NCBI GenBank assembly: GCA_004369085.1
Contig: ML210150.1
Span: 1 to 64,000, forward strand
Length of the DNA: 64,000 nt
Direction of reading: 5' to 3'
DNA from: Coprinopsis marcescibilis
Taxonomy: Eukaryota > Basidiomycota > Agaricomycetes > Agaricales > Psathyrellaceae
Part shown: positions 48,063 to 59,952 of the stretch, piece by piece
Position numbering within the stretch: the first letter of the stretch is position 1
Layout of the letters: each line of letters opens with the position of its first letter
The notes under the pieces: model-generated
Databases searched by the model: none
Told to the model about the DNA's origin: nothing
What the model saw: only the letters and a program-made list of their open reading frames with translations
Translations under genes and position numbers: made by a program

Positions 48063-50748
48063 TTAGATTGAAGCACGGTAAAGGGCAGCATAGGAGCCAT
48101 TATTAGCAATAAGTTCATCGTGTGTGCCAAACTCTGATATCGTCTACGAAAAGCAATTGGTCAGCCCAAACATTCACTTTGTGGAAAGAAACTAGACATA
48201 CCCCATTCTCCATCATAGCCACCTTGTCGGCCCTTCGTGCAGTCGACAAGCGGTGAGTTATGAATATAACACTCTTCCTCTTATCCCCGCTCGGGGTCTT
48301 TGATATCTTGGCAATGGTGTCGAATATCTGGTTCTGTGCGTGGGCGTCAAGTGATGAAGTCTAAAAAACGGACACGTTGGTTGGGGATCTAATGCAAGGC
48401 GGAGCTCAAGTGACGTACCGGTTCATCAAAGATCAAGAGTTCCACTTCTGGCTCGTTGGCTCTCATAAACGCTCGTGCAAGGGCGATACGTTGCCACTGA
48501 ATGAAAAGATTTAGACTCAAACTCGTGACGAACACACGGAAGCAACGCACCTCGCCCCCTGACAAGCCGTGCCTCTGTGGGCTCATGTCATAGCTGCCCA
48601 TGGACCCGGGATAAGACACCGACTCGAATCCGGGTGACTCGAGCTGCGTCTTGAGTCCGTTCGGAAGAGACTCGACCAATGTATCCGCCTCGGCCAAATG
48701 GATCGCCGTCTCGATCGCGGGCTTGTACCGGATCTTGTCCACATTTCCCAGTCCAACATTCTCCTTCACGGTCGAGTTGAACTTTGAAAAGCCTTGAAAG
48801 ACAGCGCTGAGATGGCTGTGATATTCGGCAGGGCTGTAGCAGCGGACGTCGACACCGTTCACGTGCAGGGACCCCTTTTCAAAGTCAACAATCCGCAAAA
48901 GAATCCGAGCCAATGTCGATTTGCCTGTTGGAAAAAGAGTTATTTTTAAGGTGATAAGAGAGTTGAAATCACAATAAGCGCGTACCTGAACCGTTATAGC
49001 CCACAATTGCCAGAGTCTCTCCTGGCTGGATAGAAAAGTTGATGTTCCTCAGAGCTGGCTCTGTGCAACCCGGATACGTAAATGACAGGTTCCTGAAAAA
49101 GGGAATTAGAAAGAAATTAGGGCCAAGGGTTTTTGCAAGAAAACCTACTTGACGTCGATTTTGGCTCCGGAAGGTGATGGCATATAGCGAGCCAGGTCTT
49201 CGTGTTTCGGCATCAACCGAGGCCTGAGTTTGACGCTCGCACAAAAGGCAGACATCAAAAAGATGCCCTGGAACGCCATTTTCGTAGTCGTTATCAGGTT
49301 TCCGAAAGCGTACAGAGTACACTGAATTGATGTTCGATAAGCGGTAATAGCGCCCAGAGTGGTTGCGGACGACTGAAGTAGCAAGAGAACCGGAAGCTGT
49401 GGAAAAAAGAGTTCAGATGAAGAAACCAAATGGAAAAAGAGGACCGACATTCTGGAGCGCATATATGATGTCTGCGAAATGAGCGGTGGAATTGCGGGTG
49501 ACAGGCTGCTCCGAGGAGAGAACGATCTTGCGTGCTGCACTCCACGAGCTGAGGATCCAGTCGCCGAGACCAAAGAGGGCTATCTCTGGACGATGCTGTT
49601 CGCTGTAGGCGAGGTTGCGCATGCGCTCCTGCTTGTCTGCTGCCCGTGCCTCCTTTGCCGTGATTGGGTTGTCGATGCATCCCGAGGGGTTTGAGAAGCG
49701 CGAGAGGACGAAAGGAAAGGTTGCCGAGATGAGGGTGAAGACGAGAACGCCAAACTGGGAAAAGTCGCGGGTGAAGGAGAAGAGGAGCCAGAGATGGGAC
49801 AGGATTTCGATGATGAGCGAAAAGATGTTGAGGAAATCGAGGGGCGAGATAAAGCCAAAGCCGCCACCGCTGAACGAACGTGCAAAAAGGTCGGACTCCT
49901 GAAGAAGATCGCGGACCTGGGGATCCGCCAGAGTCGGGACGTCGAGACGGACACGGTGCTCCATCTGCTTGTACTCGATGTAGAAACGGGCTGAACCCAA
50001 TACGATGTTTTCGTTGGTAGTTCTATGTGATCTGTGAACCCGAGTTGCCTTTCAGAGTAAGACCATAAATGCCCACAGGAGTGTATCCAGCCAACCTTCC
50101 ACGACCCGTCTTAGGATCTCTGTACATATCAGGTAGAGAAGGCGGGACCATGTGAAACTTTCTGATCCAATCAATGCCTGGAACTAGAGCGAGCAGGTTA
50201 GGAACTAGTGGACCGACACAGTGTCGTCGGGCACACACACCTCGTCGATGATCAAGGCCTGTCGGAGACGATTGTTCAGCACTGAGAAAGGCTGGGGACG
50301 GGCAGCACGTACCTGGGAATAACCTCGGAATGCGGGAAAGAGGCTGCGGAGGATGTTTAGGGTGACCATCGCTGTTGTGCGGAGGGGATGGAGACCCCAG
50401 AGAGTCTTGAACTAGACGAGAGCATGAGTGGCAACGACCGTGACAGCGAGCACGACGACGTACGAGGTCAAAGACACACATCTGACAGGCAAACATGGCC
50501 AGACGAAAGTTCTGGACGGTGAGGGCCCGGGGGGCGCCTGGAACGAGATAGGTGCCCTTTTGATGTGGCAGCTCGCGGGACTTGAGCCAGGCATCGTAGA
50601 GCGACTCTGGCGAGGGCTGGGGCTTTGAGCTCGCTGTCTTTGACGACGAGGACGGGCGTTGGGGGAGGTGGAAGTCGGTGGGGAAGGAGACACGGCGGGG
50701 CCCGAGTCTGTTGCGGATGGGCGTACAGTCGTTCTTTGCGAGACGCAT
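48063..50748 (-). CDS. ABC transporter, half-size, B-family-like
   Basis: One transmembrane region and one nucleotide-binding domain. The first exon encodes a soluble Arg/Pro/Ser-rich N-terminus ('MRLAKNDCTPIRNRLGPRRV') followed by 'FKTLWGLHPLRTTAMVTLNI'. The membrane part includes 'LDFLNIFSLIIEILSHLWLL' and 'FGVLVFTLISATFPFVLSRF'. The NBD is complete: Walker A 'GYNGSGKST' (split by an intron after GSG), Q-loop 'AVFQGFSKF', signature 'LSGGEWQRIALARA', Walker B 'LLIFDEPTSSLD' and H-loop 'FITHRLS'. About ten introns. The splice after 'RRVVE' to 'ARFYIEYKQMEHR' was chosen because only that acceptor restores the frame. Substrate and membrane are unknown. The start at 50748 is the first ATG in the coding frame. 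Confidence 0.85.
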
Positions 50749-50888
50749 TGTTCGTTGGCAGTGGGACTTGACATATTCGGCGTGCAATTATAAGTAGTTG
50801 ACGAGTTTGCCGGTTTGGGGAAGAGCGACCCGAGGAAAGAGACCTGCCCGAATAGGAAGTGGACAATTTTCTCCGTTTCCCTTTAGCA
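50749..50888. promoter_or_regulatory. Compact bidirectional promoter between the ABC transporter and FOL2
   Basis: Only 140 bases lie between the two divergent start codons, so both 5' leaders and both promoters must fit here. No TATA box seen. Confidence 0.6.
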
Positions 50889-51841
50889 ATGACCTCCCAA
50901 ATCGATGGCGCTTCTCTGACCGAGTCCCTCCACCGCCTCAATCTGTCATCCTATACTCCAAAGAGCCCCCCCTCACGCGATGGCTATGGCTTCCGCTCCT
51001 CCGGCCTCAATTCCCCCATGCCAGACTCCACTACAAAGGACACCCTCGTTCCCGACCCCCATGGTCTCGGCTGGCCTGCAAAGTCTACCTTATCCAGACT
51101 CAATGACACTCCGGACGAGAAGCAGGCCAGGGAGCATCGCATGGCGCAGGCTGTCCGCACAATCTTGGACTGCATCGGTGAGGATCCAGACCGCGAGGGG
51201 CTCCTCCGCACCCCAGAGCGATACGCAAAGGCTCTCATGTGGATGACCAAGGGCTACGAGGAACGTCTCGCAGGCATGTCCACCACCCAGCCATGCACTT
51301 TGCCCTCGCTCACCGTCTTTAGATGTCATCAACGACGCCATATTCGCCGAGGACCATGACGAAATGGTCATCGTCCGAGACATCGAGTTTTCCAGTCTTT
51401 GTGAACACCATCTCGTTCCGTTTACAGGCAAGGTAACGCGGTCTACATCACCTTCATATCCACCTCCCAACATCTCTCCATAGATGGCAATCGCCTACAT
51501 CCCAAACAAGCTCGTCCTCGGCCTCTCGAAACTTGCTCGTGTCGCCGAAACATTCAGCAGGCGCCTTCAGGTTCAGGAGCGGTTGACGAAACAAATCGCA
51601 ATCGCAATTCAAGAGGCAATCAAGCCTCGAGGCGTGGCTGTGGTCGTCGAGGCGACGTGCGCCCTGCTCACCTTCCTCTCCTCCCTTCACATATTCACAC
51701 CCTTTCCCCTCCAGGCACATGTGTATGACCATGAGGGGTGTCCAGAAGCCTGGTGCAATAACTGTCACCTCTTGCATGCTCGGATGCTTCCGCACTCAGC
51801 AAAAGACTCGCGAAGAGTTCCTCACCCTCATAAAGAAATAG
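50889..51841 (+). CDS. FOL2: GTP cyclohydrolase I
   Basis: Zinc enzyme converting GTP to 7,8-dihydroneopterin triphosphate, the first step of folate (and pterin) synthesis. A disordered Ser/Pro-rich leader precedes '[20 protein letters not shown]' and '[20 protein letters not shown]'. Then come the Zn site '[13 protein letters not shown]', '[20 protein letters not shown]', '[15 protein letters not shown]' and '[19 protein letters not shown]', ending '[11 protein letters not shown]'. The second intron (51275-51323) is a GC-AG intron with donor GCATGT; no GT donor restores the frame to '[15 protein letters not shown]'. Two further normal introns. Very tightly packed: 140 bases from the ABC gene and 54 bases from the THO2 stop. 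Confidence 0.94.
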
Positions 51842-51895
51842 GATTTATATACCAACTATCTCTGTATCATTATACATCATTTATCGTGCCAACTA

Positions 51896-54800
51896 CTAAT
51901 CCGCATGTCGCCGTCCGCTCTTGTCAGCCGCATGAGGATCGATAGGCAAGAGCTTTCGTGCCACAGCATGGCTCTGACCAGACGCTGCGCCAGTGTATCG
52001 ATTCCGATTGATCTTCGGTCTCTTGGGTGGTTGCTGGCTCGGAGGTTCTGCAGGCGGGTCCAAATCCTTTTCCCGTTCTGGCAAAAAAACACGGTCAGAT
52101 AACGGATATTATTGTCGACCAATGACTCACCAGAAGCAGTCCTCTTTCGACCAGCATCCTTATCGTCCTCGCTGCGAGACGCGTCATGGCGGTAAGCACT
52201 CGGCGCACCCGGAGGCTCCTTTTCCCCAATCCTCGATCTCAAGCTCACAGCCGGAGCAGGCAGAGGAGCAGATGCAGCAGCCTTGCGTGCAGCAATCCGC
52301 TCTCGTTCACGTCCAGTGTCCAGCATTGATCTTGGCGCAATAGGCGGAGGAACTTTGGGAGCTTCCATTTGCTGCGGCCCAGAAGGCCCTGGTGTTCTCT
52401 TCTCCGGAGCCTAAAAAGCACATAGAGCTTTGAGCAACAGATCAAAACATAGAGTTTAAAAGAAACTCCTACCTTTTCAGGAGGTGGTCCACCATTGCCG
52501 CTGCGAGAATCCTTTGGTTCACTTTCACCTTCTCGATCCTTGCGCCTCCTATCCGAGTCTCGATTACGATCGTGGGCATCCTTTTCCTGAGGCCTTCGCC
52601 CTCTTTCAGAATCTCTATGTCCGTCCTTTCTCGAACTTCGCTTAGAAGCCCGGTCGGACTACCAAAGACAACCATGTCAGAAAAACATTCTCACAATAAG
52701 AAAATGGAAAACACCGACATCGTCATCCCCAGCCCGTCTTCGCTTGCCCAAACCGTCGTCCGCACTTGGGGCAGAAGGTAGACCGCGATGTCTGGACGGC
52801 TCGGGCCGACTCGGCAGTCCTTCAACAGCTGGTAGACTCGGGACAGCACCGCGATTAGGGCCGTTATCCCGCTCTTTCCTGCTATCCCTGTCCCTATCCC
52901 GGTCCTTGTCGTCTCTCCTATGTCGGTCTCTGCTGTCACGGTCTCTGTCTCTATCCCTTTCTCGGTCACGCTCCCTGTCTCTATCTCGGTCACGCTCCCG
53001 CTCTCGGTCCCCATGCCGGTCTCGTCCCCGATCATCCCTGCTATCGCGTTCAGACCCTCGGTCCCTGTTCGCCCGTTCACGCGTATGCGTAAGACTATCC
53101 CTCCGCCCAGTCCCGCCGCCACTCTCTCTAGACGACGGCTCCTTTCGCTCCCGGTCTTCAGTCCCCGGCTCCCCACGCTCCCTCTCAATCCGATCCGCCC
53201 TCATCCTGCCCCCGCTCTCCCGACTGTCCGCACTCGCATTTCTGGTCCCCGGTCGGCTGCCACTGTTAGGCGACTGCGACCGTACGCGCGGAGACGGTGC
53301 ATTAGACCCATTCGTCGTCTTCACATCCAATTTATCATGAGCACGCGGGTGAATGCTCATTCTGGCAGTCTCGCGGAGCCCTTGCACACTTTGTTGAGAC
53401 TGGCTCGGAATGGCAGGCGGTGGCATGTCTTGCACTCCTTCCATACGGGCACTTGCCCCTCCACCACTACTGCCAATCCTGTCATCATTTCGGCGGTTGT
53501 CAATCGAATCTCGTCCCGAGGCAACAGGTATGGGTGATGGAGCTTGTGAGTTTCGCGAAGGGTACCGAGACGAGTAACTGTCAGGGGTTCGAGCTGGAAC
53601 CTGATGGTTATCTCCAGAAATGTGGACAGGAATGGGCCGGATAGGAGGTGGCAACCCATCGGTCTTGACCGTGTCTGCCGCTGGTCGCGAAGCCTCTGCA
53701 GTCTTCGCGTCAGGTCGGACTCGTTTGACAACTTCAGGTCTGGGAATGCTGCAATTTCGTTGTCAATCAGCCAAGCTTTCGCATGCATCGAATTTCCTTA
53801 CCTCTCCATCGAAAGTTTCGTTGATTGAACTGGGTCCGAGTGTGTTGGCTGGATCGACTGTGGTGCATTTTGACCTTGTTGAGCACGAGGGCCGGATGGC
53901 GCGGAAGCAGGAGGTTGTTGAGATGCAGTCCGGCCAGATGATATGCTTTGTTGCGTGACACCGTTGGCTCGAGACTTTTCCGGAGCGGGGCTGCTTGTAG
54001 TGCTCACAGAGGTTGCGCCATTTGCCTGTAAGACGATTGAGAACCATTTTGCATCAGTATCGGAAACGGACATACCTTGGCGGGTTGTTTCCACTGTGCC
54101 TCACGCTTCTTCAGGAGGGCAGAATAACTATTAAAAACATGAGCTGAATTGCCTGTATAGTCCAAAAGATAAGCTTACGATCGTGCCAAGTTTGTCAAGT
54201 CAGGACGGGCTTCTGTTTCAAGGAACCGGTCCAACGCCGCGTCAAGATCGGCAGCGCCCACAGTTATGTCTGCAAAGGGGAATACGGATTCGAGTTGGTT
54301 GAGAACGATGATTGCGTTGTAAACATGCATGAATTCCCCTGTTTGGATGCATTCGGTAAAGTTCTGGCAAACCAGTGTCAGATTGTGCGTCAGATACATC
54401 GAAAACGAACATACCCTGGCCAACTTCTTGTGCCATTTGCGGTGAACCGATTGGAAACTCATCCAGTTCAAGACCTTTCCGCCGTTCGAGCTGTTATTTA
54501 GGCCAGGTAAGGGAAGGTATTTGCCCGTGGCCTTGTCCTTCTTGTCTTTAGATCGGTTTTCTTGTTCGAAGAGCTGCTTGTCGGCATGCCACTTGTGCAG
54601 ATCGGTCAAGACACCTGCGAGGAAACGCCCTTCTTGGGGTTGAATCAGCTGTTCTGGTCAAGAAGTACAGATACACACCATAGTTTCGTGCTTCATGTTC
54701 AGTACACGAGAAGATAACAACCTTGACGTTGTCCCCGAGCAGCTAACGGATGGATAAGTAACAATTCGTGTCAAAGCAAGCCAAATTGACTGACCTTGTC

Positions 54801-57800
54801 GTAACACATGAGGGTATGGAACCCTGGTGTACCTTGCACATGGAGGACTTTGATGAACTGAGCACAAAAGTCCGCGTCCATAGGCGACAGCAATGCTCGA
54901 GGTTGAATGCAATGCTCGATGAGGGAATTGATGAGGACGACGGATTTCGTGGCTAGAGAATGTTTAGCACAAGATGGGTATCGAGAACAATGAAAAAACA
55001 TACAGTGTGCAAACCAGAAATTCTTCTCTCGAGCGATTCGTTTGTCGGTAAACCCACGAGAAATGACCTGCTCCTTGAGTTCCTGCACGAGCATGTCTCT
55101 AAAGTTGTTGTATCTATCACGTCGAAGTCGGTGGACTGAAGCTGTTGCCCGCTTCGTGCGGTCTGTCGAACGATCGGCAATGTTATACTTGCTGGCCTCT
55201 TCGCGACTCAGCCTGTCCAAGCTGGCATCCTGTTCGTTGTACTGTGCCTGGATTTGGTCTGAGAAGAGGTCATATGTTGAAAGTTGCCAGAATGTGAGGA
55301 AAAACCCGGGGCTACCAAGGATGTGATTAGATATGCCGGATAAAAAAACAATGACAGGCGTACCCAACGACTTCGCTGACGTTTCCGGGTGAAATTGATT
55401 TCACATCATCGAACAACTCTTCGAGTTCAGGCAACCAAGGAGACTGAGAAGAAGTTAGATCCAGAAATGAAAGCCATGTTGGTCATCATTACCTCTTGTG
55501 GCTGTTGACTGCCTTGTGGGGCACCGCTGTCGACTTCCATAGCATTTTCATCAGTGGTAACTTCTTGACCGTTTGTTGATTTTGGTGCAACAGTATCGGC
55601 GGCATGTCCTACGGCAGGGGATGCGACTCGCGAGGCGCTGGTTCCAGGCTCGCGTTTGGCGGTAAGTGCCGCTTTCAACCGTTTCTCCGCTTCCTGGTTC
55701 GCAATTCGCTGTTGCTCGTCCATTGCCAATGCCCTTTTCTGTACAACACGTTTAGAGGTATACGGGTTACAAAATTATGGACTAACCAGAAGTTTTTGTT
55801 GCAAAACGGGACGAATTATTTGCATGCATATCGGTGCGCTTATACCGTATTGTTCCCCCATTTCTCTCAAGGGAGGTAAGATCTTCGTTGCGTAATCATC
55901 CAATGACATGATCCCGGGAGACGTCAACAAGTCTAGATATTGTAAAAGTACGCCGTGAGTCTGAAAAGTGGTCAGCAACAAGACTTGTTGAATACAAGCA
56001 GAAAACTAACAGTGTCATACAAGCCGGCCAAAGATTTGAGGGGCGCTTCCGATGCTTTAAATACGCAAGATTCGCGCTGCTGGGCAACTTGGACCAACAA
56101 TGGGAAGGCCAACCCAGACTCTAGCAACGCCTTGCTTAGACGCTGGGGACCCTTCAAGGTCAAATCCGCGGGATCGAAACCAGCACCGCGCGTAGTTGCA
56201 GCAAGTGCTTGAATCTTGAGAATCGGCCCACCTCCCATCGCAACAATTTGGTTTTCTGATAACTCTGGCAAGGGCTCGATGCCCGCCATCTTCCAAATAA
56301 GCTCCCGAAGGACCACAATTTCGGATGTCTTGTCGTTCAGTAGTTGATGGACGATGTAGGTGAGTACCGGAGTCAAGTCGGTCGAAAACCGGCGGAAGAG
56401 CATCCCAGTGAATGACGCAAGGCCTGGACAGAACACAACTTGAGAGAGCGGCCTACTGGTATGGGAGTGAAACACAAACTTTGCAACCAGTCAGCAATAT
56501 TAACACCGTCGTCCTTGACGCGGGCTTTGTTGGGGTTGGAGAAGGCGTCGAGGATGACAAAAACAAGGACATCGAACCCCATGATTGTGACGAACTTGAG
56601 CGCCGGGACAACGACTGATCCAAGGTTGTCGTACGCCATGACTTGATTGACCGCATGGGTGAAAAAGATGCATGGATTGTTGTGTGCAAGCTTGCCAACT
56701 GCGCCAGAGAGGGAGTCGATCGTGTTGTGCGAAAGACGGCGAAGAATGCCCTTGGATTCCCTGTCAGCTTGAACTTCTCGAACTCGAAGCTCTGGGTGAG
56801 ACTTGTATACAGAGTTTTTCCACTCCCCGTACAGCTTCCAGCGCGTCGTCATTTTGTAGGAGCGGAGAATATTCCAAACCTCAACAGTGCAGATAGTGTT
56901 GCCTCGAATCAACGGCAATGCCGGAAGCATGTAAAGTCGAACAATCTTGAGCCAGAACAAACGGACAGGGTCTTCTGGGTCAGGTTCGCCAACTGGCTTC
57001 TTGGTTTCAGGATCGAGCGGAACTGTCGTGGCAAGGTGGTGTCGTCCAATTCGCAGAAACTTCGTCACAAACAAGGGATCTCGGGATAGATGTGGCCCAA
57101 TAAATCGCAAAATCGGTTCGATGATGACTTCGACGTCGAGAAAGCTTCGCGTGACTGGTACTCGATCTGACCAGTTGGGGAAGAAGAAGACAAAATCTGT
57201 CGAGCTGGTACTGGGAGGAACAGGCGCCCATGTAGTGAGGACGGGTTTGCGGGGTGCTGGACGAATAACCCCGGATGCTCCGTATCGTGCGCGGGGTTGA
57301 GAAAAGCTGGCGTTCCGCTCCTTGTTCTCTTTGCTGGAAGCCATTACCGAATCGTACAGCGGAGCCGTCGAGAATTTCAGAATCCGTATTAAGAGGTCGG
57401 CAATTTCGGGATGTGCGTCGACGAGCCAGGGATACTTCGACAGAGTAGCAATTGCCGGTCGAAGGGCACCAAGCGCCAATAGCGCAGTGACGAGGCTAAC
57501 CTTCTGATTTGTATCCTTCACGATGACAGGCTTTGCTTCCGCTGCTGGGGTTTGTTGCTTGGCTTTGGATTGTGACGGTAAAGACGATTCCAGTGGTGCT
57601 GCCATGGCCAATGCGCTTGTCTTCGCACCGGAGATCTTGGATTGAACGCTTGCCAAGTATTCCTTTCGTTCATTCTCCATCTCTTCGTCGTTTGGTGCGA
57701 GCTGTTGATTTGAATAGGGGGTGAGTATTGAACGGGGCTTACTATGACGCACTTACATGGGGAAAAATATCTTCCAGCGATATGAAGCCGTCCCTGATGA

Positions 57801-59170
57801 GCAATGCACACATGAGAAACAGATTCCTCGGGGTTGGTTCGGTGGCCAGCGCCTTAAGATACTGTCAGATAGCCGTGTCTGTCAGAGAGCAGGAAATGTT
57901 TCCTACCTGGTAGTGAGCAAACTTGAATCCCAAGACTTGCGCGAGTACGCGGGACCCACCACTACCTGGAATAGAAGATCTAGGCTCGCTGATTTCAAGG
58001 ATCTCATCCAAAGTTTTGCCCTTGTATGGCGAAGTCGCTGCATCTACTTCCATTGTTTCCTCCTTAGTGTTGGCGGATCGTCGGTCTGTCGATGCCCATG
58101 GGGAAAAGGAAAGTAGCGCGAGGAAGAAAGTGTAATGTGTCGTCAAATGGACCGAGAATACATCGAGGATGACGTCTAGGGCGCGATTGGGGTCGAGGTC
58201 GAAGTAACCAATGAGGCTGATGACCTTTTCCCAAACTGGCCTCGCACGCGACTCGATGACGTTCAATGGATCGGCCGGTAGTCCGGTTTGTGTAGAGTGG
58301 GGAGGACCCATGCTGCTGGTGATTTCGGTTATGAGCTTGCTATATCCTTCAGACTGTTCCCTCAAGAGATTGAACTTGTTTTGCTTGTAGCTGGAAGCAT
58401 ATGAGGTCAAATGGCTGATGGGACAAGAGAAACTGCGCACAAGATCCCAGTTCTTGTTCTAATTTCCTTCTTATCCAAAAAGGCTTTGTCCGGAATGAGA
58501 CCGACGTTTGCAAGTATAGTCGAATCAAGTCGTTCCCGACACGAAGTCAGGCTGACGATATTGTACTCCTTCGGTTGGTGGTCAATGTCCGCTGAATTCT
58601 TGAAATACGACTACCTACAACCAACAACTTGACAATGGTTTGGACTTTCGCTTTATCGTTTTCCGCATTCATCTTGACCTTTTTGGCCTTCGCCAGGAAA
58701 CTGGCGGCGTTTGCTGAAGCTCCACTGTCAGCTTCACCGACTGCTGCGATTTGTTGTCGAGCGTCGTTGAGAAATTCGTCCAGTTGCGTGTCTATCGTCC
58801 ATATAATATCGATGAGGTGCTCTCCAAATACATTGACGTGGATCGAGGTTGCTGATGTTCCGGACGAAGATGATGGCAAGCCTGCCAACACGCCACGCAC
58901 GAAATCTACGAAAGCGTGGGCGGAGAGTGGGTGTTCAGGCGACCACACGGATAATACAGCGGACAGAATGGTGTGGTATGCGGTGGTCAAGAAGTGCAGG
59001 CATGCCGGGTCCGAAATGTTGCAGTGAGCTGCGGATAGGGTGGTAGCACTGTGAAAGACAAAGCTGTTAGGCCAGTGAATGATACCTTCCGTTGGTTGAA
59101 CTCACCATTCCTGCTCTCCGCCTTTATTCCATGTTGCAAGGCATTTTCTGACGTTTGTAACTACATCCAT
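51896..59170 (-). CDS. THO2: THO complex subunit 2 (transcription-coupled mRNP export)
   Basis: Large scaffold of the THO/TREX complex linking transcription elongation to mRNA export; nuclear. The N-terminus '[20 protein letters not shown]' at 59170 fits the family. Helical repeats follow, with '[20 protein letters not shown]', '[20 protein letters not shown]', '[19 protein letters not shown]' and, farther on, '[20 protein letters not shown]', '[20 protein letters not shown]' and '[20 protein letters not shown]', the Tho2 C-terminal domain. The last 500 or so residues are disordered and charged, with Arg-Asp/Arg-Glu repeats. More than fifteen introns. The stop at 51896-51898 comes after the last splice (in 'RTAS' to '[11 protein letters not shown]'). 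Confidence 0.92.
52866..53060 (-). repeat. Arg-Asp/Arg-Glu coding repeat in the THO2 C-terminal tail
   Basis: Low-complexity DNA encoding alternating RD and RE dipeptides ('[18 protein letters not shown]' and similar). The plus strand shows the matching repeated ctcggtc / tctctatcc pattern. Such tails are common in splicing and export factors; repeat length may vary between strains. Confidence 0.8.
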
Positions 59171-59952
59171 ACGGTATTAGAGAAATAAAGGACGTGAGGC
59201 AGAGGTTATGAAAGAAACAAATATCTAGACTCGCCCCTTGTCAAGTCAGTGTTGGGACCATGCTTCACCCAAACAGTGACGGGTCCATGAGTTGTTTTTG
59301 TTTGGCAACAGCTTCTGCTTCAAACTTCAAGTTCTTTATTTCCCGCGCCAAGCCCACTTTGATTGCCGATCTTGTGTCGAGATTAAATGGGGTTGCCAAA
59401 TGCACGCTTCGAACTTTGTTAATGCTCTTCTTCCATGTTCATTGTACAACTTGTCCTTTGCTGACTTGCGTGCCGTTTTAATTCCTGGAATGAAGAGCTT
59501 GTGCATTTCCTCATGTCATATTCATACCGTATCTAACAATGGGACTACAGCCTCCAATAATGCAGCAAACATACCCGTGGCAAGCATGTGGTTTGGCCGA
59601 GGTCGAGGTATGTAGCATCCCAGCATACGGTGTCGAAGCCTTGGCGATGGTGGCCAGCATGATAAATTCTTGCTCTACCACTGCAGTGTCAATCATTGTC
59701 CTATATCGCCTTCTTTTGCTTCTAACTACGCCAAGTACTGTGGATGGTTGCGATCGAGTGTGCAGATGTTCTTGGCCTACCTAGAATATCGTTTGGGTCC
59801 GGAGAAACTGCCCCACACCGACAAACGGCCATCTCAAGAACGGGCACATTTGACGTGGCTTCCGTGAGGTATTCTCATGCATGCACATTCTTGCACATAT
59901 ATAAAGATGGTTCTACCAAAAAGATCGCGTTCCTCATCGAACTTCCGTCGAC
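59171..59952. other. Divergent intergenic region, THO2 to GH88/105-like gene
   Basis: About 780 bases. Frames such as 59260-59481 and 59539-59784 have no recognisable protein content. A TATA box precedes the hydrolase and is listed separately. Confidence 0.45.
59898..59906 (+). promoter_or_regulatory. TATA box for the GH88/105-like hydrolase
   Basis: TATATAAAG 47 bases before the ATG at 59953, suitable for an inducible secreted enzyme. Confidence 0.5.
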
